This document shows positions 21,616 through 29,640 of a DNA stretch of 44,758 bases, one piece after another. The stretch is taken from the NCBI GenBank assembly GCA_027484965.1, contig JAIXRY010000006.1, positions 194,101 to 238,858 of the forward strand, written 5' to 3'. A program made the translations under genes and the position numbers. A model generated the notes under the pieces. The model did not search any database, was not told where the DNA came from, and saw only the letters and a list, made by a program, of their open reading frames with translations. Position 1 is the first letter of the stretch. Every line of letters starts with the position of its first letter. Source of the stretch: a bacterium (lineage in GTDB: Bacteria > Patescibacteriota > Minisyncoccia > Phycocordibacterales > UBA9973).

Positions 21616-22059
21616 CTAAATAACAACAAACAACCAAGTTTCGTCTGATTCGTGAAAATAGTTTTTCAAAGTACCAGTAGGTTTTTCGAAGTAATTTGCT
21701 ACCCCTTTCTTTGAAAGTATCAACGAAACTTTCTCAAGAACTTTTTTCATCTCAATGGAATATCTACCATTTTCATCTGCACCCATACCTGCGAATCGTG
21801 CAACTACATCACTTCCTAGAGTGTGCCAATCAGCATCATGCTCTAGCATTCCAAGAGCGTCTCTCCAACGGCTTTTGCCGTCATACTTGTCTTCCAATGT
21901 CACTAATGGCATTTCGTATTCTTCAAAGCCAATACTGTCTATCACAAAAGATGTGATATTTTTTTTCTTGTAGTGAGCGATAATTTGCATGTAATATGCA
22001 AAAATTCTTTGTGCTACTAAATCAATTCTTTGTTCTGGGTTTAATTTTGAAGTTGTCAT
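21616..22059 (-). CDS. Hypothetical protein, 147 residues
   Basis: Not recognised. A soluble, mostly helical protein beginning MTTSKLNPEQRIDLVAQRIFAYYMQIIAHYKKK, with a Trp/His-rich centre (WRDALGMLEHDADWHTLGSDVVARF) and a C-terminal tail ending ETWLFVVI. No catalytic motif stands out. It has a good promoter about 100 bases upstream and a 16-pair hairpin in its leader, so expression may be controlled at RNA level or by a repressor. Fourth orphan protein gene of the accessory stretch. Confidence 0.62.
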   Translation of the reverse strand: MTTSKLNPEQRIDLVAQRIFAYYMQIIAHYKKKNITSFVIDSIGFEEYEMPLVTLEDKYDGKSRWRDALGMLEHDADWHTLGSDVVARFAGMGADENGRYSIEMKKVLEKVSLILSKKGVANYFEKPTGTLKNYFHESDETWLFVVI

Positions 22060-22071
22060 TTTTATTTTTTA

Positions 22072-22127
22072 TTTAAATTGGTTATCACAAATCCCAAAAT
22101 AACAGAACCTCTGATAACCAATTTAAA
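22072..22127. promoter_or_regulatory. 16-bp inverted repeat in the leader of the 147-residue orphan
   Basis: Perfect arms (22072-22087 and 22112-22127; TTTAAATTGGTTATCA and its complement) around a 24-base loop. The repeat lies 12 bases before the minus-strand start codon and downstream of the predicted transcription start, so it would fold in the 5' UTR. It could instead be an operator. On the plus strand it is followed by seven T. Confidence 0.6.
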
Positions 22128-22159
22128 CCATTTTTTTAAAGAGCTTGTTTACTTAATAT

Positions 22160-22188
22160 ATAATAACATATTTATATATAAAAGTCAA
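22160..22188 (-). promoter_or_regulatory. Promoter of the 147-residue orphan
   Basis: On the minus strand: TTGACT, 17 bases, TATTAT, giving a leader of about 95 bases that contains the 16-pair hairpin. Confidence 0.65.
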
Positions 22189-22308
22189 TACCCTATTTTT
22201 ATCTATTTTTTATTATACCTACTAATATATACTCAGCAAATATATTCTAAAATTTTATGAGAATATGGTTTTTTACATAAAAAAATATTTTTGCTATAGT
22301 GTTTTGAC

Positions 22309-23166
22309 ATGTTCAAGAAAATACTCATAGGAATAGTGATTCTCTTCGCCATTATCGGCTTCTTCTTTACCGCAGTATTCTTCGCAATGCAATTTGGATT
22401 ACTCAATGTCCGGGGATCAAGTATCGAGAGAAATAAATTCTTCACCTCACTTGTACAAGCAGACACAACAAAAGAAGTGAGTTGTATTACTAAAAATTCA
22501 GATGGGATAACAGTACCAACTTGTGATTGGAATAATACAGAAGAATGGAAGACGCTTAGTGCGGGTCTTATAAAAGACAAAGATGTTATAGATAGAGTCT
22601 CTAAAGAAACAGGAGTATCTTCTCGTATGATTGTAGCCTCTGTTGCACCTGAACAACTGAGGTATTTCACAAGTAATCGCGAGAGTTTCAAAAAATACTT
22701 TGAACCATTGAAGATATTGAGTTCCCTTTCAAAATTTTCTCTTGGAGTGTCTGGAATAAAACAAGAAACAGCAGTTCAAATAGAAAATAATCTAAAAAAT
22801 TCTTTTTCACCTTTTTATCTTGGAAAAGAATTTGAAAATATAATTACCTATCCAGACAACCAAGACAGAGATACTGTACTATATAATCGTCTCACAGACC
22901 CAAAAGATCACTACTATAGCTATCTCTATACAGCACTGTTTATAAAACAAATACAATCTCAATGGAAAAATGCTGGGTACGATGTAGACGCGCGCCCTGA
23001 CGTGATTGTAACGCTATTTAATATTGGATTTAAACAATCTATACCAAAACCTAACCCTGAAATGGGAGGAGCAAACATTACTCTAGGTAGTCAGACATAT
23101 TCTTTTGGAGAACTTGGAACAATATTCTATAATTCTGGTGAATTAACTGAAGTATTTCCTAAATAA
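22309..23166 (+). CDS. Membrane-anchored lytic-transglycosylase-like protein
   Basis: A 285-residue protein with an N-terminal membrane anchor (residues 5-30, ILIGIVILFAIIGFFFTAVFFAMQF) and an extracytoplasmic domain. The ordered motifs VSKETGVSSRMIVASVAPEQ, LGVSGIKQETA and WKNAGYDVDARPDVIVTLFNIGF match the layout of lysozyme-like muramidase or lytic-transglycosylase proteins, with the Glu of APEQ as possible catalytic acid. It would act on peptidoglycan outside the cell. The family match is by pattern only. The gene stands alone, upstream of tRNA-Val. Confidence 0.6.
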   Translation: MFKKILIGIVILFAIIGFFFTAVFFAMQFGLLNVRGSSIERNKFFTSLVQADTTKEVSCITKNSDGITVPTCDWNNTEEWKTLSAGLIKDKDVIDRVSKETGVSSRMIVASVAPEQLRYFTSNRESFKKYFEPLKILSSLSKFSLGVSGIKQETAVQIENNLKNSFSPFYLGKEFENIITYPDNQDRDTVLYNRLTDPKDHYYSYLYTALFIKQIQSQWKNAGYDVDARPDVIVTLFNIGFKQSIPKPNPEMGGANITLGSQTYSFGELGTIFYNSGELTEVFPK

Positions 23167-23192
23167 ATAAAATATAGTATAAAAATACTATT

Positions 23193-23264
23193 GCACTATT
23201 AGCTCAGTGGTAGAGCGTTCCATTGACATTGGAAAGGCCAGAAGTTCGATTCTTCTATGGTGCA
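23193..23264 (+). tRNA. tRNA-Val (GAC)
   Basis: Acceptor GCACTAT/ATGGTGC, anticodon stem TTCCA/TGGAA with loop TTGACAT (anticodon GAC), T-arm AGAAG/CTTCT around TTCGATT. The CCA end is not encoded. The second covarying hairpin element follows 38 bases later. Confidence 0.93.
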
Positions 23265-23302
23265 CACATTATATATTTACAAAGTAGTAGTATCGAGTAG
23301 GG

Positions 23303-23346
23303 CCGTCTACAGGTGTCCATCTTATTACCTTGATGGACATAGCGAA
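23303..23346 (+). repeat. Conserved hairpin element, copy 2
   Basis: CGTCTACAGGT and an eight-pair stem (TGTCCATC/GATGGACA) enclose TTATTACCTT, followed by TAGCGAA. Compared with the copy at 9537-9578, two stem positions have changed in both partners (A-T to G-C and A-T to C-G). That is the mark of selection for structure. Confidence 0.6.
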
Positions 23347-23420
23347 CACTTTATATTTTTCAATTTTTAAGAAGAAAAATATTTAGCGATTCGTGACCAA
23401 TTCTTCTATAGTGACCACAA

Positions 23421-23444
23421 AAAATAAAACACCCGAAGGTGTTT
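23421..23444 (-). terminator. Terminator overlapping the gmk stop codon
   Basis: AAACACC/GGTGTTT stem with a CGAA loop; on the minus strand it is followed by TATTTTTT. Confidence 0.8.
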
Positions 23445-24012
23445 AAATGGTCTCTCTTAAGAACGTAAAAGTATGGACGTTTCTAATTAATTCTCTCACA
23501 GCAACATCAAGCTTGTCATTAACAATCTTAACGCTTTGGATTATCTCACCCATATTTTCCTCTTGACGAATCTTATTAAACCTTTCTGGGTCAACAGTAT
23601 TGTCCCTTTTTTGAAGTCTATCATAAGCTTCCTCAATACTTGGATAAGCGACATTCACCACATAAGTGTTACGACCATACATAGCAGCAATGGTTTGAGC
23701 ACCCATCACATCTACAACCAAAACTGGAATTTTACCTTCTTCTAAAATTCTTTCAAGTTCAGAAATTGGTACACCATAAAATTTTCCAGGATATACTTCT
23801 TCATTTTCTATAAAGTATTTTTCTGTAATTTTATTTTTAAAATCTTCAACAGATAAGAAAAAATAGTCTTTACCATCGACTTCATTTTCTCTTATTGAGC
23901 GAGTTGTAGCGGTTATTGGCTTTTCAAATTTTTCACTACTTTGTAATAAAAATTTGGATAGCGTTGTTTTTCCTACACCGGACGGACCGGTAATAATTAT
24001 TATTTTTCCCAT
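23443..24012 (-). CDS. gmk: Guanylate kinase
   Basis: Phosphorylates GMP to GDP. The 189 residues start with MGKIIIITGPSGVGKTTL (P-loop). They contain the GMP-binding TTRSIRENEVDGKDYFFLS (residues about 37-55), NEEVYPGKFYGVP and the PVLVVDVMGAQ segment that corresponds to DIDVQG. The lid arginines lie in YDRLQKRD. An in-frame ATG six codons earlier is less likely because the P-loop strand should begin almost at once. It diverges from tsaD over an 81-base region with promoters on both strands, and the terminator overlaps its stop. Confidence 0.92.
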   Translation of the reverse strand: MGKIIIITGPSGVGKTTLSKFLLQSSEKFEKPITATTRSIRENEVDGKDYFFLSVEDFKNKITEKYFIENEEVYPGKFYGVPISELERILEEGKIPVLVVDVMGAQTIAAMYGRNTYVVNVAYPSIEEAYDRLQKRDNTVDPERFNKIRQEENMGEIIQSVKIVNDKLDVAVRELIRNVHTFTFLRETI

Positions 24013-24093
24013 GTGCGTATAAATTTTCAAAAGTATACCACAAAAACAAATCTAGTCAAAATACTTATTTTTTGTTATACTGCCCTTACAAAT

Positions 24094-25284
24094 ATGAACA
24101 TATTGAGTATTGAAACGTCTTGTGACGAAACAGCTATTTCTATAATGAAAGTTTCTGGAGGTATAAAAAAACCTTCTTTTTCAATACTTGCGAACAATGT
24201 TTCATCTCAAATAGATATTCATAAAGAATTCGGTGGAGTCTTCCCCGCTGTCGCAAAACGTGAGCATACAAAAGCAATTTTTCCTCTCACAATAAAAACA
24301 CTAAAGGAAGCAAAAATTTATTCTGAAAACAAAAAAATAATTCCTTTAGACAAAAAAGTTTGTAAAAAAATTCGTGAAATATGTTCTCACGAACAAGAAC
24401 TCGCAGAATCTCTCATAGAAATCCTGCCTACAATCAAAAAACCAAAAATAGATTATATCGCTATAACAACAGGTCCAGGACTCGAGCCTGCACTTTGGGT
24501 TGGAATTAACTTTGCAAAAGCAATAGCGCTCGCATTCGATATTCCTCTCATTCCAACAAATCACATGGAAGGTCATGTATTGTCGTCATTATTCAAAGAG
24601 AAAAAAGTTGCCAAAGGCTTTGGAGTTCAAACACTCAACAAAGTATCTTTCCCTGCACTCGCAGTACTCATTTCTGGAGGACACACAGAGCTCGTAATAA
24701 TGCGCGACTTTTTAAAATATAAAAAGATTGGTCAAACAAGAGACGATGCTATAGGTGAAGCGTTCGACAAAGTGGCACGTATTTTAGATATTCCATATCC
24801 TGGAGGGCCTGAAATTTCGAAACTTGCAAAAGAACATAGAAAATCTGGATTAAACGATGAAATAAATTTCCCTCGCCCAATGATACATTCACAAGATTTT
24901 GATTTTTCATTTTCTGGATTAAAAACCGCTGTGCTTTATTACAGTCAAAAAGTAGATAAAACAAAAGATGAAATAAAAAAGGCTATTGCGAGAGCGTTCG
25001 AAGATGCGGCAACAGATGTAATAGTACACAAGACATACAAAGCTGTCGTTAAATATAAAATAACTACAGTAGTGGTAGGTGGTGGAGTTGCAGCTAATAC
25101 TCATATAAAAGAAAAGCTTACAGAAAAATTGAAGCCATTAAAAACAAATATTCTCTTCCCTAGAAAAGACCTCTCTACAGATAATGCTCTTATGATAGGA
25201 ATCGCTGGGTATTTTCAAAGTTTGAAAAATAAAAAAGGCGCGAACTTAAACAAAGTTCGCGCCAACGGCAACTGGTCACTCTAA
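24094..25284 (+). CDS. tsaD: tRNA threonylcarbamoyladenosine synthase subunit TsaD
   Basis: Catalyses the last step of t6A37 formation on tRNAs reading ANN codons. The 396 residues are of the ASKHA fold: MNILSIETSCDETAISI at the start, a KREHTKAIFPL segment, GPGLEPALWVG, the metal ligands in NHMEGHVLSS, the ISGGHTEL motif, DDAIGEAFDKVARIL and VGGGVAAN near the C-terminus. A Lys-rich insert after residue 70 (KIYSENKKIIPLDKK) is unusual. The last 20 codons contain an 11-pair hairpin that serves as terminator for the converging kinase gene, which explains the odd tail NLNKVRANGNWSL. A TATACT lies 12 bases before the ATG. Confidence 0.93.
   Translation: MNILSIETSCDETAISIMKVSGGIKKPSFSILANNVSSQIDIHKEFGGVFPAVAKREHTKAIFPLTIKTLKEAKIYSENKKIIPLDKKVCKKIREICSHEQELAESLIEILPTIKKPKIDYIAITTGPGLEPALWVGINFAKAIALAFDIPLIPTNHMEGHVLSSLFKEKKVAKGFGVQTLNKVSFPALAVLISGGHTELVIMRDFLKYKKIGQTRDDAIGEAFDKVARILDIPYPGGPEISKLAKEHRKSGLNDEINFPRPMIHSQDFDFSFSGLKTAVLYYSQKVDKTKDEIKKAIARAFEDAATDVIVHKTYKAVVKYKITTVVVGGGVAANTHIKEKLTEKLKPLKTNILFPRKDLSTDNALMIGIAGYFQSLKNKKGANLNKVRANGNWSL
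25228..25263 (-). terminator. Kinase-gene terminator embedded in the tsaD coding end
   Basis: GGCGCGAACTT/AAGTTCGCGCC stem, followed on the minus strand by TTTTTTATTTTTC. The hairpin codes for TsaD residues on the other strand. Confidence 0.8.
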
Positions 25285-25920
25285 CTTTATAGTGTAACCA
25301 TCAAACATAGGAAACATTTTTGGAATTTCTAAAATTTGTCCAACAGACTTATAAACGAAATCTCGTTTATCACAAGAAATATCTTTTTCTGTTGTTCCTG
25401 AAAAAAAGTTATTCTCAAAAACAACATTAGCAAAGCTCATACATCCTGGAATATTTTGCTTCCAGTTTTCTTCGTTTTGCTCTGTCTTTTCCAATTCCAA
25501 GAATTGTTCCAAATTTTTAACAGTACTATCTTTAGCATTTCCTCTTTCTACAATTCTTCTATAACGAATATCGTCAGAAGATAAAGTTGTAAATAATAAA
25601 GCGAAATCATCTCCGCTTTTATTGAGATTTCTCAAAAAACTTACTTCATCAAGACATCGAATAGATTCAATAATGAGCAATCCTTGCTTGTCATTTTTAT
25701 TGATTAGTTTTTCTAACCAATATTGTCCGCCAAAATCTTTTCTGTATTTGTTTGCAGTGTCACGTAAATGTTCACGTGATACTCCCACAGAAGATAATTC
25801 ATTTTGTATTTCCTCAGAGACAGACAAATGAATACCGCCAGAAATTTTTGTTAATGTTTCAGCAAGAAGGCTCTTACCAGAGCCGTTCATACCTGTTATA
25901 CCTATAATTAAATTTTTCAT
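25276..25920 (-). CDS. P-loop nucleotide kinase-like protein
   Basis: A 214-residue P-loop NTPase of the nucleoside/CoA-kinase type. Walker A is GITGMNGSGKSLLAETL (residues about 7-23). An ESIR motif follows strand LLIIESIRCLDEV near residue 85, recalling the D/E-G/S-IR motif of archaeal UPF0200 and dephospho-CoA-kinase-like proteins. A lid-type arginine series (RYRRIVERGNAKD) lies near residue 120. The substrate cannot be told; dephospho-CoA, a nucleotide or a tRNA are possible. The A-rich leader has no Shine-Dalgarno sequence. It converges with tsaD, overlapping it by nine bases. Confidence 0.68.
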   Translation of the reverse strand: MKNLIIGITGMNGSGKSLLAETLTKISGGIHLSVSEEIQNELSSVGVSREHLRDTANKYRKDFGGQYWLEKLINKNDKQGLLIIESIRCLDEVSFLRNLNKSGDDFALLFTTLSSDDIRYRRIVERGNAKDSTVKNLEQFLELEKTEQNEENWKQNIPGCMSFANVVFENNFFSGTTEKDISCDKRDFVYKSVGQILEIPKMFPMFDGYTIKLE

Positions 25921-25965
25921 TTTTATTTTTAATTTTTTTAAATTTACCTATTTAAACACATAAAG

Positions 25966-26080
25966 TCAAGGGAGCTCGGATATACCTCGCGAAAGACACG
26001 AAAATATTTTGCTAAATATTTTCTCCTTCCGTCACCAGTCGTGACTCCAGAGGTCTTTCGCGGGGTATATCCTCGCTTGA
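25966..26080. repeat. 115-base palindromic element with inner hairpins
   Basis: Outer arms TCAAG/CTTGA and a 20-pair inverted repeat (25978-25997 with 26053-26072, one T-G wobble) enclose two more hairpins: GAAAATATTT/AAATATTTTC around TGCT, and GTCAC/GTGAC around CAGTC. No start codon or protein is evident. It could be a small non-autonomous mobile element (MITE-like) or a structured RNA between the kinase gene and valS. Confidence 0.65.
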
Positions 26081-26154
26081 TTAAGAAATACAAATTAGTA
26101 CATACATAATTTTATTTTTAAAATCACCACTAGAAAATGACCCATATTTTATGG

Positions 26155-26160
26155 TATATT
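26155..26160 (+). promoter_or_regulatory. -10 box of valS, leaderless start
   Basis: Extended -10 TGG-TATATT ending six bases before the valS ATG. Confidence 0.55.
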
Positions 26161-26166
26161 ACAAAG

Positions 26167-28380
26167 ATGGAAAATAATTCTATACCTGAAATCTTAACTA
26201 AAAGTTACAACCCAACCGAACACGAAACTCGTCTTTATAAGATGTGGGAAGAAGCTGGATATTTCAATCCTGATACAGTTAAAAATACTGGTTTAGTAAA
26301 TGAATCTAAAGATCCTTTTTCAATAGTTCTTCCCCCTCCAAATGTAACAGGAATACTTCATATGGGGCACGCAATGATGATCACCGTTGAAGATATTATT
26401 GTTCGTTACAAAAGAATGCAAGGTCATGACACATTATGGATCCCAGGAACAGACCATGCTGCTATTGCTACTCAATCAAAAGTTGAAAAAGATATACAAA
26501 AAAAAGAAGGAAAAAGTAGATATGACTTAGGAAGAGAAGAACTTTTAAGACGTGTAGAACAATTTGCTCAAGAAAGTCATGACACCATTATTACCCAAAT
26601 GAAAGCGATGGGAGCTTCTTGTGATTGGTCACGAGAAGCTTTTACTCTAGATGAAAAAAGAACGGTAGCCGTAAGAACAGTGTTTAAAAACATGTATGAA
26701 GATGGACTTATTTATCGTAAAAATCGTATTGTAAATTGGGACCCAAAAGGACAAACTACAATATCTGATGATGAAATAGTTTATGAAGAAAGAGAATCTG
26801 TTTTATATACATTCAAGTATAGTGAAGATTTTCCTATTGCAATTTCAACAACTCGTCCAGAAACAAAAATTGGAGACGTTGCTGTAGCTGTACACCCAGA
26901 AGATGAAAGGTATCAAAAATACATAGGAAAAGAATATAATCTTAACTTCTGTGACTTACCTATTTCAATAAAAATAATAGCAGACGATACAGTTTTAAAA
27001 GATTTTGGAACAGGCGCTTTAGGTGTAACTCCCGCACATTCTATAATTGACTGGGAAATTGCAGATAGACACAATCTTTCAAATCGTCCTCAAGTAATAA
27101 ATGAATATGCAAAAATAATTGCACCTGAAGGACATTTTCTACAGAATAAAAAAACAACAGAAGCTAGAGAGTTGGTTGTATCTTGGTTAAAAGAAAAAGG
27201 ACTTCTTATAGGAGAGGAAAGAGTAAAACAAAATATTGGAACAGCGGAACGTACGAGTGGTATCATTGAACCTCTTCCAAAACTTCAGTGGTTTATTGAT
27301 GTTAATAAACCAATAGAAAAAAGAGGTGGCAAATCTCTTAAAGAACTCATGAGAGAACCTATTGAAAATGACAATATCGAGATGATTCCCGATTATTTCA
27401 CAAAAACATATTTTCATTGGATAGACAATCTTAAAGACTGGTGTATTTCTAGACAAATATGGTATGGTCACCGCATTCCTGTTTGGTATAAAAAGGATTC
27501 AATTTCAGAGCTTTATGTAGGAGTAAACCCTCCAGAAAATTTAGAGTTATGGGAACAAGATCCTGACACGCTCGACACTTGGTTCTCCTCTGGACTTTGG
27601 ACATTTTCAACGCTTGGTTGGCCAGAACAGACAAGTGATTTAAAAAGATATCACCCGACAAATATTCTAGAAACGGGTTATGAAATACTATTCTTCTGGG
27701 TTGCAAGAATGATTTTAATGACCCAATACGCTATAGGAGAAATTCCTTTCAAAACTATTTATTTACATGGAACAGTTAGAGATGGACAAGGAAGAAAAAT
27801 GTCTAAATCTCTTGGAAATGGAATTGACCCTATTGATATAAAAGATAGATACGGAGCAGATGCTGGGCGTATGGCTCTTATTATTGGAACTGCTCCAGGT
27901 ACAGACAGTAAAGTATCTGAAGACAAAATCAAAGGATATAAAAATTTTGCAAACAAGATTTGGAATATTACTCGCTTTGTGCTTTCGTCAATAGAACCTG
28001 TATCTATTCCAAATGAAAGCAACTTAAATGATGACGACAAAAAAGTTCTAGGTGAGTGGAGAGAACAACTTTCATCAATAACAACACACATCGAAAAATA
28101 TCGTTTGTATATGGCTGGTGAAGAGTTATACCACTATATTTGGCATACGTTTGCTGATAAAATAATAGAAGAGAGTAAAGATATTCTCAAAGATGAAAAC
28201 AAGAGGAAATCTAGAAGTATTCTTCTTGCGACAATACTTACAGAAACAATCACCACCCTTCATCCTTTTATGCCTTTCGTTACAGAAGCTATATGGGAGA
28301 ACATCGACGGACAGATTTTATTAGACAATAAAAAGCCACTCATAATCACACAATGGCCAACTCACACATTACCACAATAG
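26167..28380 (+). CDS. valS: Valyl-tRNA synthetase, short form
   Basis: Charges tRNA-Val; a tRNA-Val is encoded at 23.2 kb. The 737 residues contain the HIGH motif as PPPNVTGILHMGHAM (about 47-61), the CP1 editing domain (STTRPETKIGDVAVAVHPED and the GTGALGVTPAH region), FSSGLWTFSTLGWPEQ, and the KMSKS loop RKMSKSLGNGIDP. The C-terminal coiled-coil arm (about 60-100 residues in most bacteria) is missing: the protein ends soon after the anticodon-binding helices. The start MENNSIPE is supported by the leaderless promoter. It overlaps prsW by 28 bases. Confidence 0.95.
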   Translation: MENNSIPEILTKSYNPTEHETRLYKMWEEAGYFNPDTVKNTGLVNESKDPFSIVLPPPNVTGILHMGHAMMITVEDIIVRYKRMQGHDTLWIPGTDHAAIATQSKVEKDIQKKEGKSRYDLGREELLRRVEQFAQESHDTIITQMKAMGASCDWSREAFTLDEKRTVAVRTVFKNMYEDGLIYRKNRIVNWDPKGQTTISDDEIVYEERESVLYTFKYSEDFPIAISTTRPETKIGDVAVAVHPEDERYQKYIGKEYNLNFCDLPISIKIIADDTVLKDFGTGALGVTPAHSIIDWEIADRHNLSNRPQVINEYAKIIAPEGHFLQNKKTTEARELVVSWLKEKGLLIGEERVKQNIGTAERTSGIIEPLPKLQWFIDVNKPIEKRGGKSLKELMREPIENDNIEMIPDYFTKTYFHWIDNLKDWCISRQIWYGHRIPVWYKKDSISELYVGVNPPENLELWEQDPDTLDTWFSSGLWTFSTLGWPEQTSDLKRYHPTNILETGYEILFFWVARMILMTQYAIGEIPFKTIYLHGTVRDGQGRKMSKSLGNGIDPIDIKDRYGADAGRMALIIGTAPGTDSKVSEDKIKGYKNFANKIWNITRFVLSSIEPVSIPNESNLNDDDKKVLGEWREQLSSITTHIEKYRLYMAGEELYHYIWHTFADKIIEESKDILKDENKRKSRSILLATILTETITTLHPFMPFVTEAIWENIDGQILLDNKKPLIITQWPTHTLPQ

Positions 28381-29069
28381 TGTACGCAAGTTTGGGAGGA
28401 ATTCTCCCTACACTATTTTGGTTATGGTTTTGGCTTAAGAATGACAAAGAGAATCCTGAGCCAGCGGGCTTAATTTTCTTGTCTTTTGTCATGGGAGCGG
28501 CGGCTGTACTAATCGCAATACCCGCACAGAAATTTGTTACAACTTTTGGACTCAATCCGAATACCCAAATGATGGTATGGGCAGGAATAGAAGAACTTCT
28601 TAAATATGGAGCAGTTGCTCTCATAGCATTCGGAAGCAGATACTTGGACGAACCAATAGACTATCCTATGTACCTCATTGCAGGAGCGCTCGGATTCGCT
28701 GCACTTGAAAATACTTTTTTCTTACTACAACCTCTCGGCGCAGGAGAAACAACGCTCAGTCTCATCACGGGCAATCTTAGATTTATAGGATCAACTCTTC
28801 TTCACGCTCTTGCATCTGGAACGCTTGGAATTTTCTTAGGGCTTTCATTTTATGAAGGATGGTTTATGAGAAGAACATATTTCTTGTGCGGACTTATTAG
28901 TGCTATTGCCTTGCATACTGTGTTCAACTTTTTTATAATGAAAGATGAGGGTAGAAGTATCTGGAGCGCGCTCGGATTTATTTGGGTTGCAGGCGTCATC
29001 GTTGTTCTTCTCCTTGAAAAATTACGCCGCATGTATAAAACACAATCTACAAATAACACTTATGCTTAA
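28353..29069 (+). CDS. prsW: PrsW-family intramembrane glutamic protease
   Basis: Multi-pass membrane protease of the CAAX/PrsW superfamily; PrsW of Bacillus cleaves an anti-sigma factor. The 238 residues form about seven membrane helices. Conserved active-site motifs are EELLKYGAVAL (residues about 85-95), FAALENTFFLLQPL (about 114-127), LLHALASGTLG with its His, and ALHTVFNF near residue 190. It starts inside the valS end and overlaps the hsp20 start by eight bases, so valS, prsW and hsp20 are one operon. Its substrate is unknown; the ECF sigma factor at 40.8 kb has no anti-sigma gene beside it. Confidence 0.88.
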   Translation: MANSHITTIVYASLGGILPTLFWLWFWLKNDKENPEPAGLIFLSFVMGAAAVLIAIPAQKFVTTFGLNPNTQMMVWAGIEELLKYGAVALIAFGSRYLDEPIDYPMYLIAGALGFAALENTFFLLQPLGAGETTLSLITGNLRFIGSTLLHALASGTLGIFLGLSFYEGWFMRRTYFLCGLISAIALHTVFNFFIMKDEGRSIWSALGFIWVAGVIVVLLLEKLRRMYKTQSTNNTYA

Positions 29070-29589
29070 AAAACGATCATTTTTTGAAAGACTTACCGGA
29101 GGTATTCGCCTCGACGATAATGACTTTACAGAAAACGTACAACCAAAAGAAAAGGAAGTTGCAACACAACAACCTGAACAAAAAAAGGCTGTAACCATTC
29201 ATCCTAATGAATCACAAAAACCTTGGGAGAATCCAACAGTAAAAGAGAAAGAACCAGAAGAAGGAGAACTCACTGTTGATGCTTACGAAACAACAACAGA
29301 AATAGTTATTCAATCAATGGTTGCTGGAGTTCGCCCAGAAGACCTTACTATAAATATTACTCGTGACACTATTACTATTCGTGGAAAGCGCGAAGAGAAC
29401 AAAGGAATCGCTGAAGATACATTCTTCGCAAAAGAACTCTACTGGGGAACATTTTCAAGAAAACTTATTCTTCCTTCAGAAGTAGAGCCAGAACGTGCTG
29501 ATGCTATAGAAAAACATGGACTCCTTATAATTAAGATTCCAAAAATTGATAAGTCTAAACAAGCAAGTATAAGAGTAAAGTCTCTATAA
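29062..29589 (+). CDS. Small heat-shock protein, Hsp20/alpha-crystallin
   Basis: ATP-independent holdase chaperone of 175 residues. After an N-terminal region of about 70 residues, low-complexity and Gln/Glu-rich, comes the alpha-crystallin domain: GELTVDAYETTTEIVIQSMVAGVRPEDLTI, ITIRGKREE, and the closing strand GLLIIKIPKI. The conserved A-x-x-x-n-GvL motif reads AIEKHGLLIIKIPK. It is translated from an ATG overlapping the prsW stop and is followed by a strong terminator. Confidence 0.92.
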   Translation: MLKKRSFFERLTGGIRLDDNDFTENVQPKEKEVATQQPEQKKAVTIHPNESQKPWENPTVKEKEPEEGELTVDAYETTTEIVIQSMVAGVRPEDLTINITRDTITIRGKREENKGIAEDTFFAKELYWGTFSRKLILPSEVEPERADAIEKHGLLIIKIPKIDKSKQASIRVKSL

Positions 29590-29592
29590 TAA

Positions 29593-29638
29593 ATAAAAAT
29601 CCCCCATTAGATGATTATCTAGAGAGGGATTTTTATTT
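29593..29638. terminator. Terminator between hsp20 and tRNA-Phe
   Basis: ATAAAAATCCC/GGGATTTTTAT arms with an inner TAGAT/ATCTA stem; it serves hsp20 on the plus strand and tRNA-Phe on the minus strand. Confidence 0.85.
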
Positions 29639-29640
29639 TG

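Noticed and set aside
22309-22691. Minus-strand frame opposite the transglycosylase-like gene
   Set aside because: It is a shadow of the plus-strand gene, which has a clear membrane anchor and coherent motifs.
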